The notes beneath the pieces were generated by a model. That model worked only from the letters and a program-made list of their open reading frames with translations. It was not told the DNA's origin and searched no databases. A DNA stretch of 64,000 nucleotides from Niastella soli (GTDB lineage Bacteria > Bacteroidota > Bacteroidia > Chitinophagales > Chitinophagaceae), in the NCBI RefSeq assembly GCF_017742245.1, contig NZ_JAGHKO010000001.1:2757061-2821060 (forward strand), read 5' to 3'. Positions 34,418 to 43,619 of the stretch are shown here, piece after piece; the stretch's first letter is position 1, and each line of letters begins with the position of its first letter. The position numbers were made by a program, and so were the translations under genes.

Positions 34418-35104
34418 TTAGAATTTATAGCCCACTGAAATTCCGAAGCCGGTATTTTTAGCTTGTGATCTTATTGTATTTGCATTTAAGCCAACCTCAG
34501 ATTTGATTTTTGAATTTATATCTCTCAGGCCTAATTGAGCGTTCAGTTGTACTGATATTTTCTTTGTAAATTCATAACCGAATAACAAGTTGACACCTAC
34601 GTCCAACCGGCGGGCATAATAAGTTACCTCCCAGTTGGACATTGTTGAATTAAAACCTGTAGTTTCTTTTTCAAATCTGACTTTACCAACACTATCCCTG
34701 CTTTTTACATTACCACCTATTGCATAAGCTACATAAGGTCCCGCACCCAATAACAACTTACCAGGCCCTATGGATGGCTTATATAACACATTAATGGGTA
34801 TTTCAAGATAAGAGAGGCCTAATTTAAATTCCTTCCGTGTATATATATTGAATTCCTGTTGAGTTCCTTTCGTACTGAACAATATACCGGTTTGAACATG
34901 GAGATCAGACACAGCATGTATTTCAGCAATAACACCAACATGGAAGCCTGTTCTGAGGTCATACTTAATCTTATCGCCATTACCGTATTTGGCATCGAGC
35001 GTTTGCAGGTTTATGCCAGCTCTCAGGCCAAAAGACACCTGCGCATTGGTGTTGAACGCAAAAATCGTAGTGGCAAGAACAAGTGCAAAAACTTTTGATT
35101 TCAT
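34418..35104 (-). CDS. Outer-membrane beta-barrel protein (paralogue 1 of 3)
   Basis: This 228-residue protein has a signal peptide (about 21 residues, ending NTNA-Q) and a barrel ending GFGISVGYKF, typical of the OMP_b-brl_2/porin family. FGLRAGINLQTL, LSYLEIPINVLYKPSIGPGKLLLGAGPYVAYAIGG and a Tyr-rich strand after it align with the two neighbours. It is the most diverged of the three tandem copies. Its function is unknown; the protein probably lies in the outer membrane. Confidence 0.85.
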   Translation of the reverse strand: MKSKVFALVLATTIFAFNTNAQVSFGLRAGINLQTLDAKYGNGDKIKYDLRTGFHVGVIAEIHAVSDLHVQTGILFSTKGTQQEFNIYTRKEFKLGLSYLEIPINVLYKPSIGPGKLLLGAGPYVAYAIGGNVKSRDSVGKVRFEKETTGFNSTMSNWEVTYYARRLDVGVNLLFGYEFTKKISVQLNAQLGLRDINSKIKSEVGLNANTIRSQAKNTGFGISVGYKF

Positions 35105-35136
35105 GGTTAAGTGTGGTCTTTTAGTGTAGATAAAAT

Positions 35137-35170
35137 AAAAAAAGCTGACTCATAATGAGACAGCTTTTTT
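35137..35170 (-). terminator. Terminator after barrel paralogue 2
   Basis: AAAAAAGCTG and CAGCTTTTTT arms (35138-35147 with 35161-35170) have an extendable CTCAT/ATGAG inner stem and A/T tails. It closely resembles the terminator at 35986-36017. Confidence 0.85.
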
Positions 35171-35191
35171 ATTATGTATGATTATACTCAA

Positions 35192-35842
35192 TTATTTAAA
35201 GCGATACCCTGCAGATATACCAAAGCCGGTGTTTTTAGTTTTTCCACTATTGTTGAAACCTTCCACCTTTGTAGCAATATTGGCCAGACCCAGGCCTGCA
35301 TTGAGTTGGAATGACAATTTGCTGCTGAGTTCATAACCTGCCAGGAAGTTAACACCAAAGTCCATGCGTCTTACATAAGCACTTCCCGCGTATTCACTCT
35401 GAGTTACTTTGTGCGCAAATTTAAATTGAGCTTTATCGCCATTGGCGTTTGTATAAGAACCACCTACTGCAAAGGCGAGGTATGGACCAAAACCCAGTAA
35501 TAATTTGCCATCGCCCAATTCGGGTTTGAACAGGAGGTTAATGGGTATTTCGAGATAAGACAAACTTATTTTTGCTTTCCGGTAAGTTTTATCTTTTGCT
35601 CCTTTGGTAGCGAACAACAATCCTGGTTGTATATAAACTTCTTCTGTAACAGGAATTTCTGCGTTGAAGCCCAGGTTAATGCCAAATTTCATCTTGTTAT
35701 CGTATTTATGGTCATCGTCATATTGTCCATTGATGTTCTGAAGACCAAAACCAGCCCGTGCACCAAAGGTGGTACTTTGTGCTTTAGCGCCAATTGCAAA
35801 TACGGTAGTAAACAGTGCGATCAAGAGTACATTTGATTTCAT
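35192..35842 (-). CDS. Outer-membrane beta-barrel protein (paralogue 2 of 3)
   Basis: This 216-residue protein has a signal peptide ending AKA-Q and the same barrel plan as its neighbours: FGARAGFGLQNING, LSYLEIPINLLFKPELGDGKLLLGFGPYLAFAVGG, MDFGVNFLAGYELSSKLSFQLN, and the end GFGISAGYRFK. It is closer to the 36052-36699 copy than to the 34418-35104 copy. The function is unknown. Confidence 0.87.
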   Translation of the reverse strand: MKSNVLLIALFTTVFAIGAKAQSTTFGARAGFGLQNINGQYDDDHKYDNKMKFGINLGFNAEIPVTEEVYIQPGLLFATKGAKDKTYRKAKISLSYLEIPINLLFKPELGDGKLLLGFGPYLAFAVGGSYTNANGDKAQFKFAHKVTQSEYAGSAYVRRMDFGVNFLAGYELSSKLSFQLNAGLGLANIATKVEGFNNSGKTKNTGFGISAGYRFK

Positions 35843-35985
35843 AAAATAGTTGATGTGGTTTTTACTAGTGAGAATAAGAACATGAATTTTTTAATAATGT
35901 GTCCTAAAAAAACTCGGTAATTAACGTAACAGGTACATTAAAATTGCATAAGGGTTTTTATGTAAATTGGAAAAATTCATATAAT

Positions 35986-36017
35986 AAAAAAGCTGCCTCA
36001 AAATGAGACAGCCTTTT
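35986..36017 (-). terminator. Terminator after barrel paralogue 3
   Basis: AAAAAGCTGCCTCA pairs with TGAGACAGCCTTTT around an AAA loop. It shares most bases with the terminator of paralogue 2, so the duplication included the 3' flank. Confidence 0.8.
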
Positions 36018-36051
36018 AGTTATAATGTATCTGTTATACTTTATACATTAA

Positions 36052-36699
36052 TTAGAAGCGGTATCCAACTGAAAAACCGAAACCGGTATTTTTAGTTTTA
36101 GCTTCAGGTTTTTTGCCATCAACTTTTGGCTCCAGGTTGCTCATACCTAATTGAGCATTTAACTGGAAAGATAATTTGCTGCTTAACTCATAACCAGCCA
36201 GCAAATTACCACCGAAATCCACACGTTTAAGAGTTGGTTTCAGGTTAGTTGATTTTACATCATTTTCAAATTCAATGTCTACATCGTTACTGCCTTGTTT
36301 AACTTTTCCACCTACAGCAATACCAACGTAAGGACCAAAACCCAGTAACAGTTTGCCAGCACCTAATTCAGGTTTGAACAACAGGTTAATGGGCACTTCA
36401 AGATAAGAAAGGTTTAATTTAATATCATCTGTGTTTGCTACTTCCTGTTTAGCACCTTTTGTGCTGAACAACAAACCGGGTTGTACATAAAACTGAGGTG
36501 CAAGAGGAATTTCAGCATTTACACCAATGTTAAAACCAGTTTTCATTTTGTAGTCATAATCATGACCAGCTCCGTCATCGCCATTGATGTTTTGGAAGTT
36601 AACGCCAGCACGTACACCAAAGGTAGTCTTATCTTGAGCTTTAGCGCCTAATGCAAATACGGTAGTGGTCAGTGCGAATAACAGTACTTTTGTTTTCAT
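36052..36699 (-). CDS. Outer-membrane beta-barrel protein (paralogue 3 of 3)
   Basis: This 215-residue protein has a signal peptide ending AKA-Q and a barrel with FGVRAGVNFQNING, LSYLEVPINLLFKPELGAGKLLLGFGPYVGIAVGG, DFGGNLLAGYELSSKLSFQLN, and the terminal GFGFSVGYRF. The conserved YLEVPINLLFKPE segment places it in the Bacteroidota porin/OMP_b-brl_2 family. It is the first of three tandem copies in transcription order. The function is unknown. Confidence 0.87.
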   Translation of the reverse strand: MKTKVLLFALTTTVFALGAKAQDKTTFGVRAGVNFQNINGDDGAGHDYDYKMKTGFNIGVNAEIPLAPQFYVQPGLLFSTKGAKQEVANTDDIKLNLSYLEVPINLLFKPELGAGKLLLGFGPYVGIAVGGKVKQGSNDVDIEFENDVKSTNLKPTLKRVDFGGNLLAGYELSSKLSFQLNAQLGMSNLEPKVDGKKPEAKTKNTGFGFSVGYRF

Positions 36700-36756
36700 G
36701 TTTCTAATAGAGTTGAAGGTTATTTTAAAAATGTACTAACGGTTAGACAGAATAGC

Positions 36757-37431
36757 TTATTGTTTAGCTGCTTCTTTCTTCGCGTCTTCTTTCATTTTTG
36801 CGTTTGCAGTGATCAGGAAGTTAACACGACGGTTCTGTGCACGGCCATCTTCTGTGTCGTTTGAGGCAACAGGTGCAGTTTCGCCATAACCTTTTGTTCT
36901 GATACGGCTGGAAGCAACACCTTTGCTTTTCAAATAAGTAGCAACTGAAGAAGCTCTTTTTTCAGATAACGTCATGTTATAATCATCTGCTCCTTTGCTG
37001 TCAGTATGTCCCTGGATCTCAATATCAGTATCAGGATACTCTTTTAAAACAAGCGCCAGTTTATCAAGATTTGATGAAGCGGTTGAGTTCAAAGTAGATT
37101 GGTTGAAACCGAACAATATTTTTTCGCTGAATTCAACATTGATACCTTCTCCAACGCGATCAACTTTAACACCTGGTACTTTGTTCTCAATTTCTTTTGC
37201 TTGTTTGTCCATTTTGTGACCGATAACAGCGCCGGTTGCGCCACCTACAGCAGCACCAATTACAGCTCCCATTGCGGTATTACCAGCAACTTTACCAATT
37301 ACAGCACCTATGGCGCCACCGCCTGCAGTTCCGATAATAGCTCCTTTTGTGGTTTTGTTCATGCTCTTACAGCCGGCTAAAATTATAGCCACCGCTGCAA
37401 TACTTGTAAGGGTCTTTTGGATTGATCTCAT
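36757..37431 (-). CDS. OmpA-family lipoprotein with glycine-zipper
   Basis: This 224-residue protein has a lipobox ILAGC (Cys21). Gly-rich zipper segments follow (GAIIGTAGGGAIGAVIGKVA and GAVIGAAVGGATGAVIG, about residues 30-70). The OmpA C-terminal domain has EIQGHTDSKGADDYN, LSEKRASSVATYLKSKG, and TKGYGETAPVASNDTEDGRAQNRRV, the peptidoglycan-binding signature with the conserved Asp and Arg. It probably anchors the outer membrane to peptidoglycan. It is transcribed toward the barrel genes. Confidence 0.93.
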   Translation of the reverse strand: MRSIQKTLTSIAAVAIILAGCKSMNKTTKGAIIGTAGGGAIGAVIGKVAGNTAMGAVIGAAVGGATGAVIGHKMDKQAKEIENKVPGVKVDRVGEGINVEFSEKILFGFNQSTLNSTASSNLDKLALVLKEYPDTDIEIQGHTDSKGADDYNMTLSEKRASSVATYLKSKGVASSRIRTKGYGETAPVASNDTEDGRAQNRRVNFLITANAKMKEDAKKEAAKQ

Positions 37432-37653
37432 ATTATATTGTTTTAGTAAAGACTTGATTTTTACAGTACACAGCTTTCAAATTATATACCATAATATTGA
37501 TTATAAGCTATTTACTTGAAAATGAGGCGCAAATATCTTAAAGGTTTATCAACTTTCCTACTGTTTTTTTGTTGTATAACATTGACAATTTATTTAGTAA
37601 TATCGCGCGGGTGATGTAAATTCCGGCACAAATATAAAAGGCGAACTTATTTT

Positions 37654-40581
37654 ATGGCAGATGTGAAAGTTAAAAAACCTTTACAATCAAAAGATGAGCA
37701 AATAACCGGTGTTGAAACAGATGAAGCGATACATGTTTTTGGAGCGCGGGTTCACAATCTTAAGAATATTGACATTAGTATTCCTAAAAATAAGCTGGTT
37801 GTAATAACAGGTATTAGTGGTAGTGGTAAATCATCACTGGCATTTGATACTATTTATGCAGAAGGCCAACGTCGTTACATGGAAAGCTTTGGCGCTTATG
37901 CCCGGCAATTCATTGGCGATATGGAACGTCCTGATGTTGATAAGATCACGGGTCTTTCTCCAGTCATTTCCATTGAACAAAAGACAACGAATAAGAATCC
38001 GCGTTCAACTGTTGGTACCATTACAGAAGTATATGATTTTCTCCGTTTATTGTATGCTCGTGTTGGGGAAGCGTACAGCTACAACACGGGGAAAAAAATG
38101 GTCAAGTTCAGTGAGGAAGAGATCGTTGATAATATTTACAAAAAATTTAAGGGAAAAAAGATAACATTATTGTCGCCATTGGTGCGTGGCCGTAAAGGCC
38201 ACTACCGCGAGTTGTTTGAAGATATTCGCAAAAAAGGTTACCTGAAAGTACGTGTAGATGGTGAAGTTAAAGACCTTGCTCCCAAAATGCAGGTTGACCG
38301 GTATAAGATACATGATATAGAAGTGGTGATCGATCGCATGGCGGTAACTGATGATATGAAAGTTCGGTTGAGCCAAAGTGTACAGAAGACCCTGCAAATG
38401 GGTAAAGAGCTAATGTTCCTGTTAGTACACGATGCAGCCACCAATGGAAAAAGCAAAACCCCTGCAGAATTGCTGGTTCAATATAGCCGGCAACTGATGT
38501 GTGAAGATACCGGCATCAGTTACGAAGAACCTTCGCCAAACAGCTTCTCTTTTAATAGTCCATATGGCGCTTGCCCTACCTGTAAAGGATTGGGCAATGT
38601 ATACCAGATAAGCATGGACGCTGTTATGCCCGATACTTCTTTAAGTATTAATGACGGTGGTATTGCACCACTGGGTGAAGAAAGGGATAACTATGTTTTC
38701 AGCCAGGTACAAAGGCTGGCAAAAAAACACAAGTTCAGTCTGGATGTTCCATTGAAAGAAATGCCGAAAAAAGCATTGAATCTGATATTGTATGGTAACG
38801 AGAACGGATCGGAAGAAGAACACCTGGATTTTGATACCATTGGTCCCGATGCGAAATTATACACAGAAGAATTTGAGGGAGTAGTACCGCAACTAAAAAG
38901 ATGGTTTGCTGCCAGCTCAAGTGATGCCATACGTCAATGGACTGAACAGTTCATGGAATTAAAAACCTGTACTACCTGTAATGGTGCCCGGCTTAAAAAA
39001 GAAAGCCTGTGGTTTAAGGTAGATGAAAAAAATATCTCAGAGCTAAGCGAGCTGAACCTCGATAAATTAATTTTGTGGTTCAAGGGAATTGAAAAAAGAC
39101 TGTCGAACAAGCAGAATGTTATTGCAAAAGATGTATTGAAAGAAATACGTGAGCGTTTACAGTTCCTGCTCGATGTAGGGTTGAATTATCTTACGCTTAA
39201 TCGCTCATCGCGTACGCTTAGTGGCGGCGAGTCGCAACGTATTCGTTTGGCAACACAGATCGGCTCCCAATTACAGGGCATTACCTATATATTGGATGAA
39301 CCAAGCATTGGTTTGCACCAGCGCGATAATATGCGTCTGATAGAAGCGCTGAAAAATCTTCGTAATATCGGCAATAGTGTACTGGTGGTTGAGCATGATA
39401 AGGATATTATGATGGCAGCGGATCACCTGGTTGATATTGGTCCCAAAGCCGGGTTTCATGGAGGAAGGGTTGTAGCGCAGGGAGAACCTTATGCTTTGTT
39501 GAAACTGGATACCCTTACTTCTGCTTACCTGAACGGGAAACGAGAAATAGCAGTGCCTAAAGAGCGGAGAAAGGGCAATGGGAAAGTGCTTGAATTAATT
39601 GGCGCCAATGGCAATAACCTGCAAAAGGTGACAGCCAAATTTCCGCTCGGTAAATTGATCGTCGCAACCGGTGTAAGCGGCAGTGGAAAATCAACGCTCA
39701 TCATTGAGACGCTGTATCCTATTCTCAGCAAACATGCTTATAACTCAAAAATGACGCCGCTTGAATATAAAAATATCAAGGGGCTTGAGCATATAGATAA
39801 AGTAATTGAAATTGACCAGAGCCCAATTGGCCGCACACCACGCAGCAACCCGGCTACCTATTGTGGCTTCTTCACAGATATAAGGACCTTGTTTGCATCA
39901 GTTCCTGAGGCCAAGATCCGGGGTTATAATGCCGGTCGCTTTTCCTTTAATGTAAAAAGCGGCCGTTGTGATGTTTGTGAAGGTGGTGGTATGCGTGTAA
40001 TAGAAATGAATTTCCTGCCCGATGTATATGTGCACTGCGAAAAATGCCAGGGTAAACGGTATAACCGCGAAACACTGGAGATCAGGTATAAGGGGAAAAG
40101 CATCAGTGATGTACTGGATATGACGGTTGATGATGCCGTTGAATTTTTTCAGAATGTGCCTTACCTGTACCGTAAAATAAAAGTGTTGCAAGAAGTAGGG
40201 CTGGGATACATAACTCTTGGACAAAGCGCGGTCACTTTAAGCGGGGGAGAGGCTCAGCGGGTTAAACTGGCGACCGAGTTAGGAAAAAAAGATACCGGTA
40301 AAACGTTTTATATATTAGATGAACCTACCACCGGATTGCATTTTGAAGATATTCAGCATCTGCTGGATGTATTGAATAAGCTGGTTGATCGCGGCAATAC
40401 CGTGCTGGTGATAGAGCATAATATGGATGTTATTAAAGTGGCCGATCATATTATTGACCTGGGGCCTGAAGGTGGCGATGGCGGCGGACAAATACTGTTT
40501 GAAGGCACACCTGAAGACCTGTTGAAAGTTAAAGCAAGCCACACCGCTAAGTTTCTAAAAGAAGAACTGAAGAATAGCTAG
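37654..40581 (+). CDS. uvrA: Excinuclease ABC subunit A
   Basis: UvrA (975 residues) is the damage-sensing ATPase of nucleotide excision repair. Both Walker A sites are visible (ITGISGSGKSSLAFDTIYAE and ATGVSGSGKSTLIIE), with two signatures TLSGGESQRIRLATQIGS and TLSGGEAQRVKLATELG and Walker B at YILDEPSIGLHQRD and ILDEPTTGLHF. The C-terminal zinc finger CDVCEGGGMRVIEMN ... CEKCQGKRY is complete. The first zinc module seems short of one ligand: Cys283 lies in MCEDTG, where CxxC is usual, before Cys307/Cys310. Confidence 0.96.
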   Translation: MADVKVKKPLQSKDEQITGVETDEAIHVFGARVHNLKNIDISIPKNKLVVITGISGSGKSSLAFDTIYAEGQRRYMESFGAYARQFIGDMERPDVDKITGLSPVISIEQKTTNKNPRSTVGTITEVYDFLRLLYARVGEAYSYNTGKKMVKFSEEEIVDNIYKKFKGKKITLLSPLVRGRKGHYRELFEDIRKKGYLKVRVDGEVKDLAPKMQVDRYKIHDIEVVIDRMAVTDDMKVRLSQSVQKTLQMGKELMFLLVHDAATNGKSKTPAELLVQYSRQLMCEDTGISYEEPSPNSFSFNSPYGACPTCKGLGNVYQISMDAVMPDTSLSINDGGIAPLGEERDNYVFSQVQRLAKKHKFSLDVPLKEMPKKALNLILYGNENGSEEEHLDFDTIGPDAKLYTEEFEGVVPQLKRWFAASSSDAIRQWTEQFMELKTCTTCNGARLKKESLWFKVDEKNISELSELNLDKLILWFKGIEKRLSNKQNVIAKDVLKEIRERLQFLLDVGLNYLTLNRSSRTLSGGESQRIRLATQIGSQLQGITYILDEPSIGLHQRDNMRLIEALKNLRNIGNSVLVVEHDKDIMMAADHLVDIGPKAGFHGGRVVAQGEPYALLKLDTLTSAYLNGKREIAVPKERRKGNGKVLELIGANGNNLQKVTAKFPLGKLIVATGVSGSGKSTLIIETLYPILSKHAYNSKMTPLEYKNIKGLEHIDKVIEIDQSPIGRTPRSNPATYCGFFTDIRTLFASVPEAKIRGYNAGRFSFNVKSGRCDVCEGGGMRVIEMNFLPDVYVHCEKCQGKRYNRETLEIRYKGKSISDVLDMTVDDAVEFFQNVPYLYRKIKVLQEVGLGYITLGQSAVTLSGGEAQRVKLATELGKKDTGKTFYILDEPTTGLHFEDIQHLLDVLNKLVDRGNTVLVIEHNMDVIKVADHIIDLGPEGGDGGGQILFEGTPEDLLKVKASHTAKFLKEELKNS

Positions 40582-40624
40582 CCAGGTGATAACAGGCGAA
40601 CGGGTTTTCAAAAATGACTTTACT

Positions 40625-41149
40625 ATGGAAAGAGTAATTATCGATATGGATGAGGTAATAGCCGATCCGATGGGAGCTATGATGACCTGGTATGAGAAAG
40701 CATATGGATTGCCGGTCGAGATGAGTAAGATGAAAGGATCGTGGTTACTGGGATTTCCTGAACAGCATCAGAAACTTGTACGTGAGCGCTTATATGAGCC
40801 CGGATTTTTCAGGGACCTGCCTGTGATGAAAGATAGTGTGGAGGTGTTAAAGGAAATGAATAAGCAGTATGAAATATTTATAGTGTCGGCTGCTACCGAG
40901 TTTCCCAATTCATTGAAAGACAAGTTGGATTGGTTAATGGAGCATTTCCCATTCTTTACCTGGAAGCAGCTGGTATTGTGTGGTGAAAAGCGCATGGTGT
41001 TTGGCGATCATATGATAGATGACCATGTGCGTCACCTGCAGCACTTCAATGGAAGGAAACACCTGTTTACAGCGGTGCATAATAAAGATGTAACCGGTTA
41101 TGACCGTATAAATAGTTGGCAGGATGCTGCTACTATTTTCCTGCATTAA
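40625..41149 (+). CDS. 5'(3')-deoxyribonucleotidase-like HAD hydrolase
   Basis: This 174-residue HAD-superfamily protein probably dephosphorylates deoxynucleotides. I chose the ATG at 40625, so that the HAD motif I IIDMDEVIADP is near the N-terminus; the longer frame adds unlike sequence. IFIVSAATEFPNSLKDKLDWL has the motif II Ser/Thr position, and VFGDHMIDDH holds the acidic motif IV. It overlaps nothing and starts 43 nt after uvrA. It may be cotranscribed with uvrA and is followed by a terminator. The substrate is not proven. Confidence 0.88.
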   Translation: MERVIIDMDEVIADPMGAMMTWYEKAYGLPVEMSKMKGSWLLGFPEQHQKLVRERLYEPGFFRDLPVMKDSVEVLKEMNKQYEIFIVSAATEFPNSLKDKLDWLMEHFPFFTWKQLVLCGEKRMVFGDHMIDDHVRHLQHFNGRKHLFTAVHNKDVTGYDRINSWQDAATIFLH

Positions 41150-41169
41150 TATATTCCGGCAGACATATT

Positions 41170-41215
41170 AAACGCCTAACACGAAACCAATGGCACCGTG
41201 TTAGGCGTTTTTGTT
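41170..41215 (+). terminator. Terminator after deoxyribonucleotidase gene
   Basis: A 14-bp stem (41170-41183 with 41197-41210; ACGCCTAACAC arm) has a T-rich tail. Confidence 0.88.
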
Positions 41216-41488
41216 TTGTTGGAACAGGTATAAAATACAAATAGCCGGCAATTGTTCATCGCCGGCTACTAAGGATACTGGAACTAACCAGAAGAATTTT
41301 TAAAATCCAATAAGCAGGTGCAGGGAGTGATTAATAAAATCTTTGTGTTTCAGGGTACTTAAAAAATAGGGAACGGATCAGGTTTTGACTCAACCGGATA
41401 TATGGATTTTACTAATTTCCCTGCAGCTTATTGGTTTATAAGTTGTGGTAGCAAAGAGCTTCCGTAGTTGCCTGTAACAGCAACTGAT
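41216..41488. other. Intergenic stretch
   Basis: There is no gene or clear structure between the terminator and the convergent minus-strand gene. Confidence 0.5.
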
Positions 41489-41890
41489 TTATTTTATTGT
41501 CACCTGTCCGTTTTCGATTCGCACATCATCGCTAAACACTTCGAACAGGTAATTGCCTTTTTCAATGTTGTCAATAACAGTCGTTTGCTTGCTTTTAATA
41601 TTTGCCTGTGTAACCAGTTTACCAGTAAGGTCAAATATAAAGAGCTGGTATATTTTCCCCTCTAATCCACGCACACTAAAGAACAGAGCGCTTTGATCGT
41701 CGTTTTGAAACAACTTGATCCTGTGCTTTTTACTGGTAACTTGTTTTTGTACCAGTATGGTATCGTTTGAATAGGTGGGTATTGATAATGGACTACCGAA
41801 GGAGCTACCGGTACCTGCAAACAATATTGCTATTGAAAGCAGTACAGGTATAGTACGGATAGTAAAATTTTTTCCTACGGTCGTGTTCAT
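41489..41890 (-). CDS. Small secreted protein with T9SS C-terminal tail-like domain
   Basis: I chose the ATG at 41890 (133 residues); the longer frame begins with TTG. An N-terminal hydrophobic segment (IPVLLSIAILFAGTGSSFG) is a likely signal peptide. The C-terminal ~75 residues (IYQLFIFDLTGKLVTQANI, then VIDNIEKGNYLFEVFSDDVR and GQVTIK) match the shape of type A sorting tails that mark cargo for the type IX secretion system. There is almost no passenger domain between, which is unusual. The function is unknown. It follows the DUF6089 gene on the same strand by 91 nt. Confidence 0.75.
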   Translation of the reverse strand: MNTTVGKNFTIRTIPVLLSIAILFAGTGSSFGSPLSIPTYSNDTILVQKQVTSKKHRIKLFQNDDQSALFFSVRGLEGKIYQLFIFDLTGKLVTQANIKSKQTTVIDNIEKGNYLFEVFSDDVRIENGQVTIK

Positions 41891-41981
41891 GGGTTCTATT
41901 GGGCTACCCGCCGGAAGCGGGCCAAAAGTTTTCAAAAAGGGTACGGATCAACAAATATGCTGAATACGGAAAATGTAACTA

Positions 41982-42938
41982 TTAGAATCTAACCGGACAA
42001 CGGGTTGAACTATAATCGCTGCCACCACGGCCTAATCTGAAGCCTAATTTCAGGTTAATTGAAAAATAAGCATCATTATTAGTAGAGGTACCTCTTTTCA
42101 TACCTGCTGTGTATGGTGTGGTAGCTCCATTGTTCCCACTCTTGTTAGCCATTCTTTCTGCCAACAAAGCTTGTGCGTTCGACATGTATTTATAAAACGT
42201 ACGTCCATCAATGTAAGTAGTACTTACGTCGTCGATATAATCAGTATTGGTAGTTCTGTGTAATAATTCGAGACTGAGGTTTACTTTCTCGCTGAAGAAA
42301 TATTTAGCACCTGCGCCTAAAGTATATTGAAATGCAGTGAGTTTATAATCTTTACGGCCAGGATATTCAGCAAAACCCTGTCCTTCTGTATGCAGCGGTT
42401 GCAAGTCAACCCATTCATGCGTTAAAGGGTCAGTTCCTTGTGGTTTAAAATGGAATAAACCAATACCAGCTACACCATAAGGTCTAATTCTTCCTACTAC
42501 ATCAGATGGATCGTCTTCGAGGAAAACGGTAGGATAAAATTCTGCTACGAGCATACCTTCAGTAATGCGCGAACGAACGTCGGAGTTACGGTATTTACGG
42601 GCTTCTTCAAGACCACCTTTCCCTTTGATGAGGGCGTCGTCACCTACCAGCGTACCTCTGTTCAATGCCAATCTGAAACCCAGCCATTCATTTGGTTGAT
42701 AGCTCAGGTAAGCACCAAAGATCAATTTAGTAGCCGGAAAGTTGTTGTCTTTTACAAATTTGGTACCCCTACCTGCATTACCTCCGAGGTCACTCAAAAG
42801 GTTTGTGGGCCCAATGCTAATACCTGCTTCAAATACGGAGGAGCTTTCAGTGTACTGCCCAAAGGAAGAAATGCAAGTACCTGCACTCACCAATAGTAAC
42901 AAGCTACACCTCCGTAAAGAGTGTACAATTTGTTTCAT
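41982..42938 (-). CDS. DUF6089-like outer-membrane barrel
   Basis: This 318-residue protein has a signal peptide (ending near SSFG-Q), the segment FEAGISIGPTNLLSDLGGNAG near the mature N-terminus, and repeated amphipathic strands such as RIRPYGVAGIGLFHF and FQYTLGAGAKYFFSEKVNLSLE. This matches the DUF6089 family, which includes the T9SS protein PorG, though this protein is longer than typical PorG. A surface or secretion role is plausible but not shown. The end, CPVRF, is aromatic as in outer-membrane barrels. Confidence 0.75.
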   Translation of the reverse strand: MKQIVHSLRRCSLLLLVSAGTCISSFGQYTESSSVFEAGISIGPTNLLSDLGGNAGRGTKFVKDNNFPATKLIFGAYLSYQPNEWLGFRLALNRGTLVGDDALIKGKGGLEEARKYRNSDVRSRITEGMLVAEFYPTVFLEDDPSDVVGRIRPYGVAGIGLFHFKPQGTDPLTHEWVDLQPLHTEGQGFAEYPGRKDYKLTAFQYTLGAGAKYFFSEKVNLSLELLHRTTNTDYIDDVSTTYIDGRTFYKYMSNAQALLAERMANKSGNNGATTPYTAGMKRGTSTNNDAYFSINLKLGFRLGRGGSDYSSTRCPVRF

Positions 42939-43091
42939 GAGAATATCAGATTTAGTTTTCAGACGGTCTGGGAAAAATATCTGGTGCTAAAATACTAAAC
43001 ACCAGTCACACATACAATAAACGCAGAATTGTTTGTTTTTTGTGTGCAGCGTTTAAAAAAATATCTAAATAAGTGTTTCGATCTAATATTT

Positions 43092-43550
43092 TCAACTGGT
43101 AACTGCTAAAAACATCTTAATGTGCTGAATACCATCTTCAAGATAGATGTCGCTACATTGTTCAAAACCTAATGAAGTGTAGAAATTACGAAGGTAAAAT
43201 TGCGCTCCTATGGTAATCGTAGTTTTACCCCATGTGTCGTATGTTGTACGAATGGAATAATTCATTAGTAATTTTCCTATGCCTGCATGTCTAACTTTCG
43301 GCGAAGTTACAACACGTCCAATAGAAGGTTCGTCATAGGCAATACCTGCAGGCACTAAGCGCGTATAACCAGCCAATAGCTCATTTTGCCAACACATTAC
43401 GTGTATAGATACCTGATCTTTATCATCCGCATCCAAAAAAACACAATTCTGTTCCACAACAAATACCTCACTGCGTAATTGCAAAATGGCATACAGCTCG
43501 TGGGGTGTAAGTTCGGTAAATGGTTTGTGTATAAATGTTAGCTCGTTCAA
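43092..43550 (-). CDS. ElaA-like GNAT acetyltransferase
   Basis: This 152-residue protein begins with a TTG codon; no in-frame ATG lies upstream, and the next Met is about residue 51, so the TTG start fits the family length. ELTPHELYAILQLRSEVFVVEQ and YDEPSIGRVVTSPKVRHAGIGKLLM (acetyl-CoA binding R/Q-x-x-G-x-G/A) are characteristic of the ElaA branch of GNAT enzymes. FYLRNFYTSLGFEQ lies near the C-terminus. The substrate is unknown. Confidence 0.87.
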   Translation of the reverse strand: MNELTFIHKPFTELTPHELYAILQLRSEVFVVEQNCVFLDADDKDQVSIHVMCWQNELLAGYTRLVPAGIAYDEPSIGRVVTSPKVRHAGIGKLLMNYSIRTTYDTWGKTTITIGAQFYLRNFYTSLGFEQCSDIYLEDGIQHIKMFLAVTS

Positions 43551-43619
43551 GTGATAATAGATTGTGGCTTGTGTTATATAATATAATAGGGTAGTGCAAG
43601 TAGGTTACAGTATTATGTA

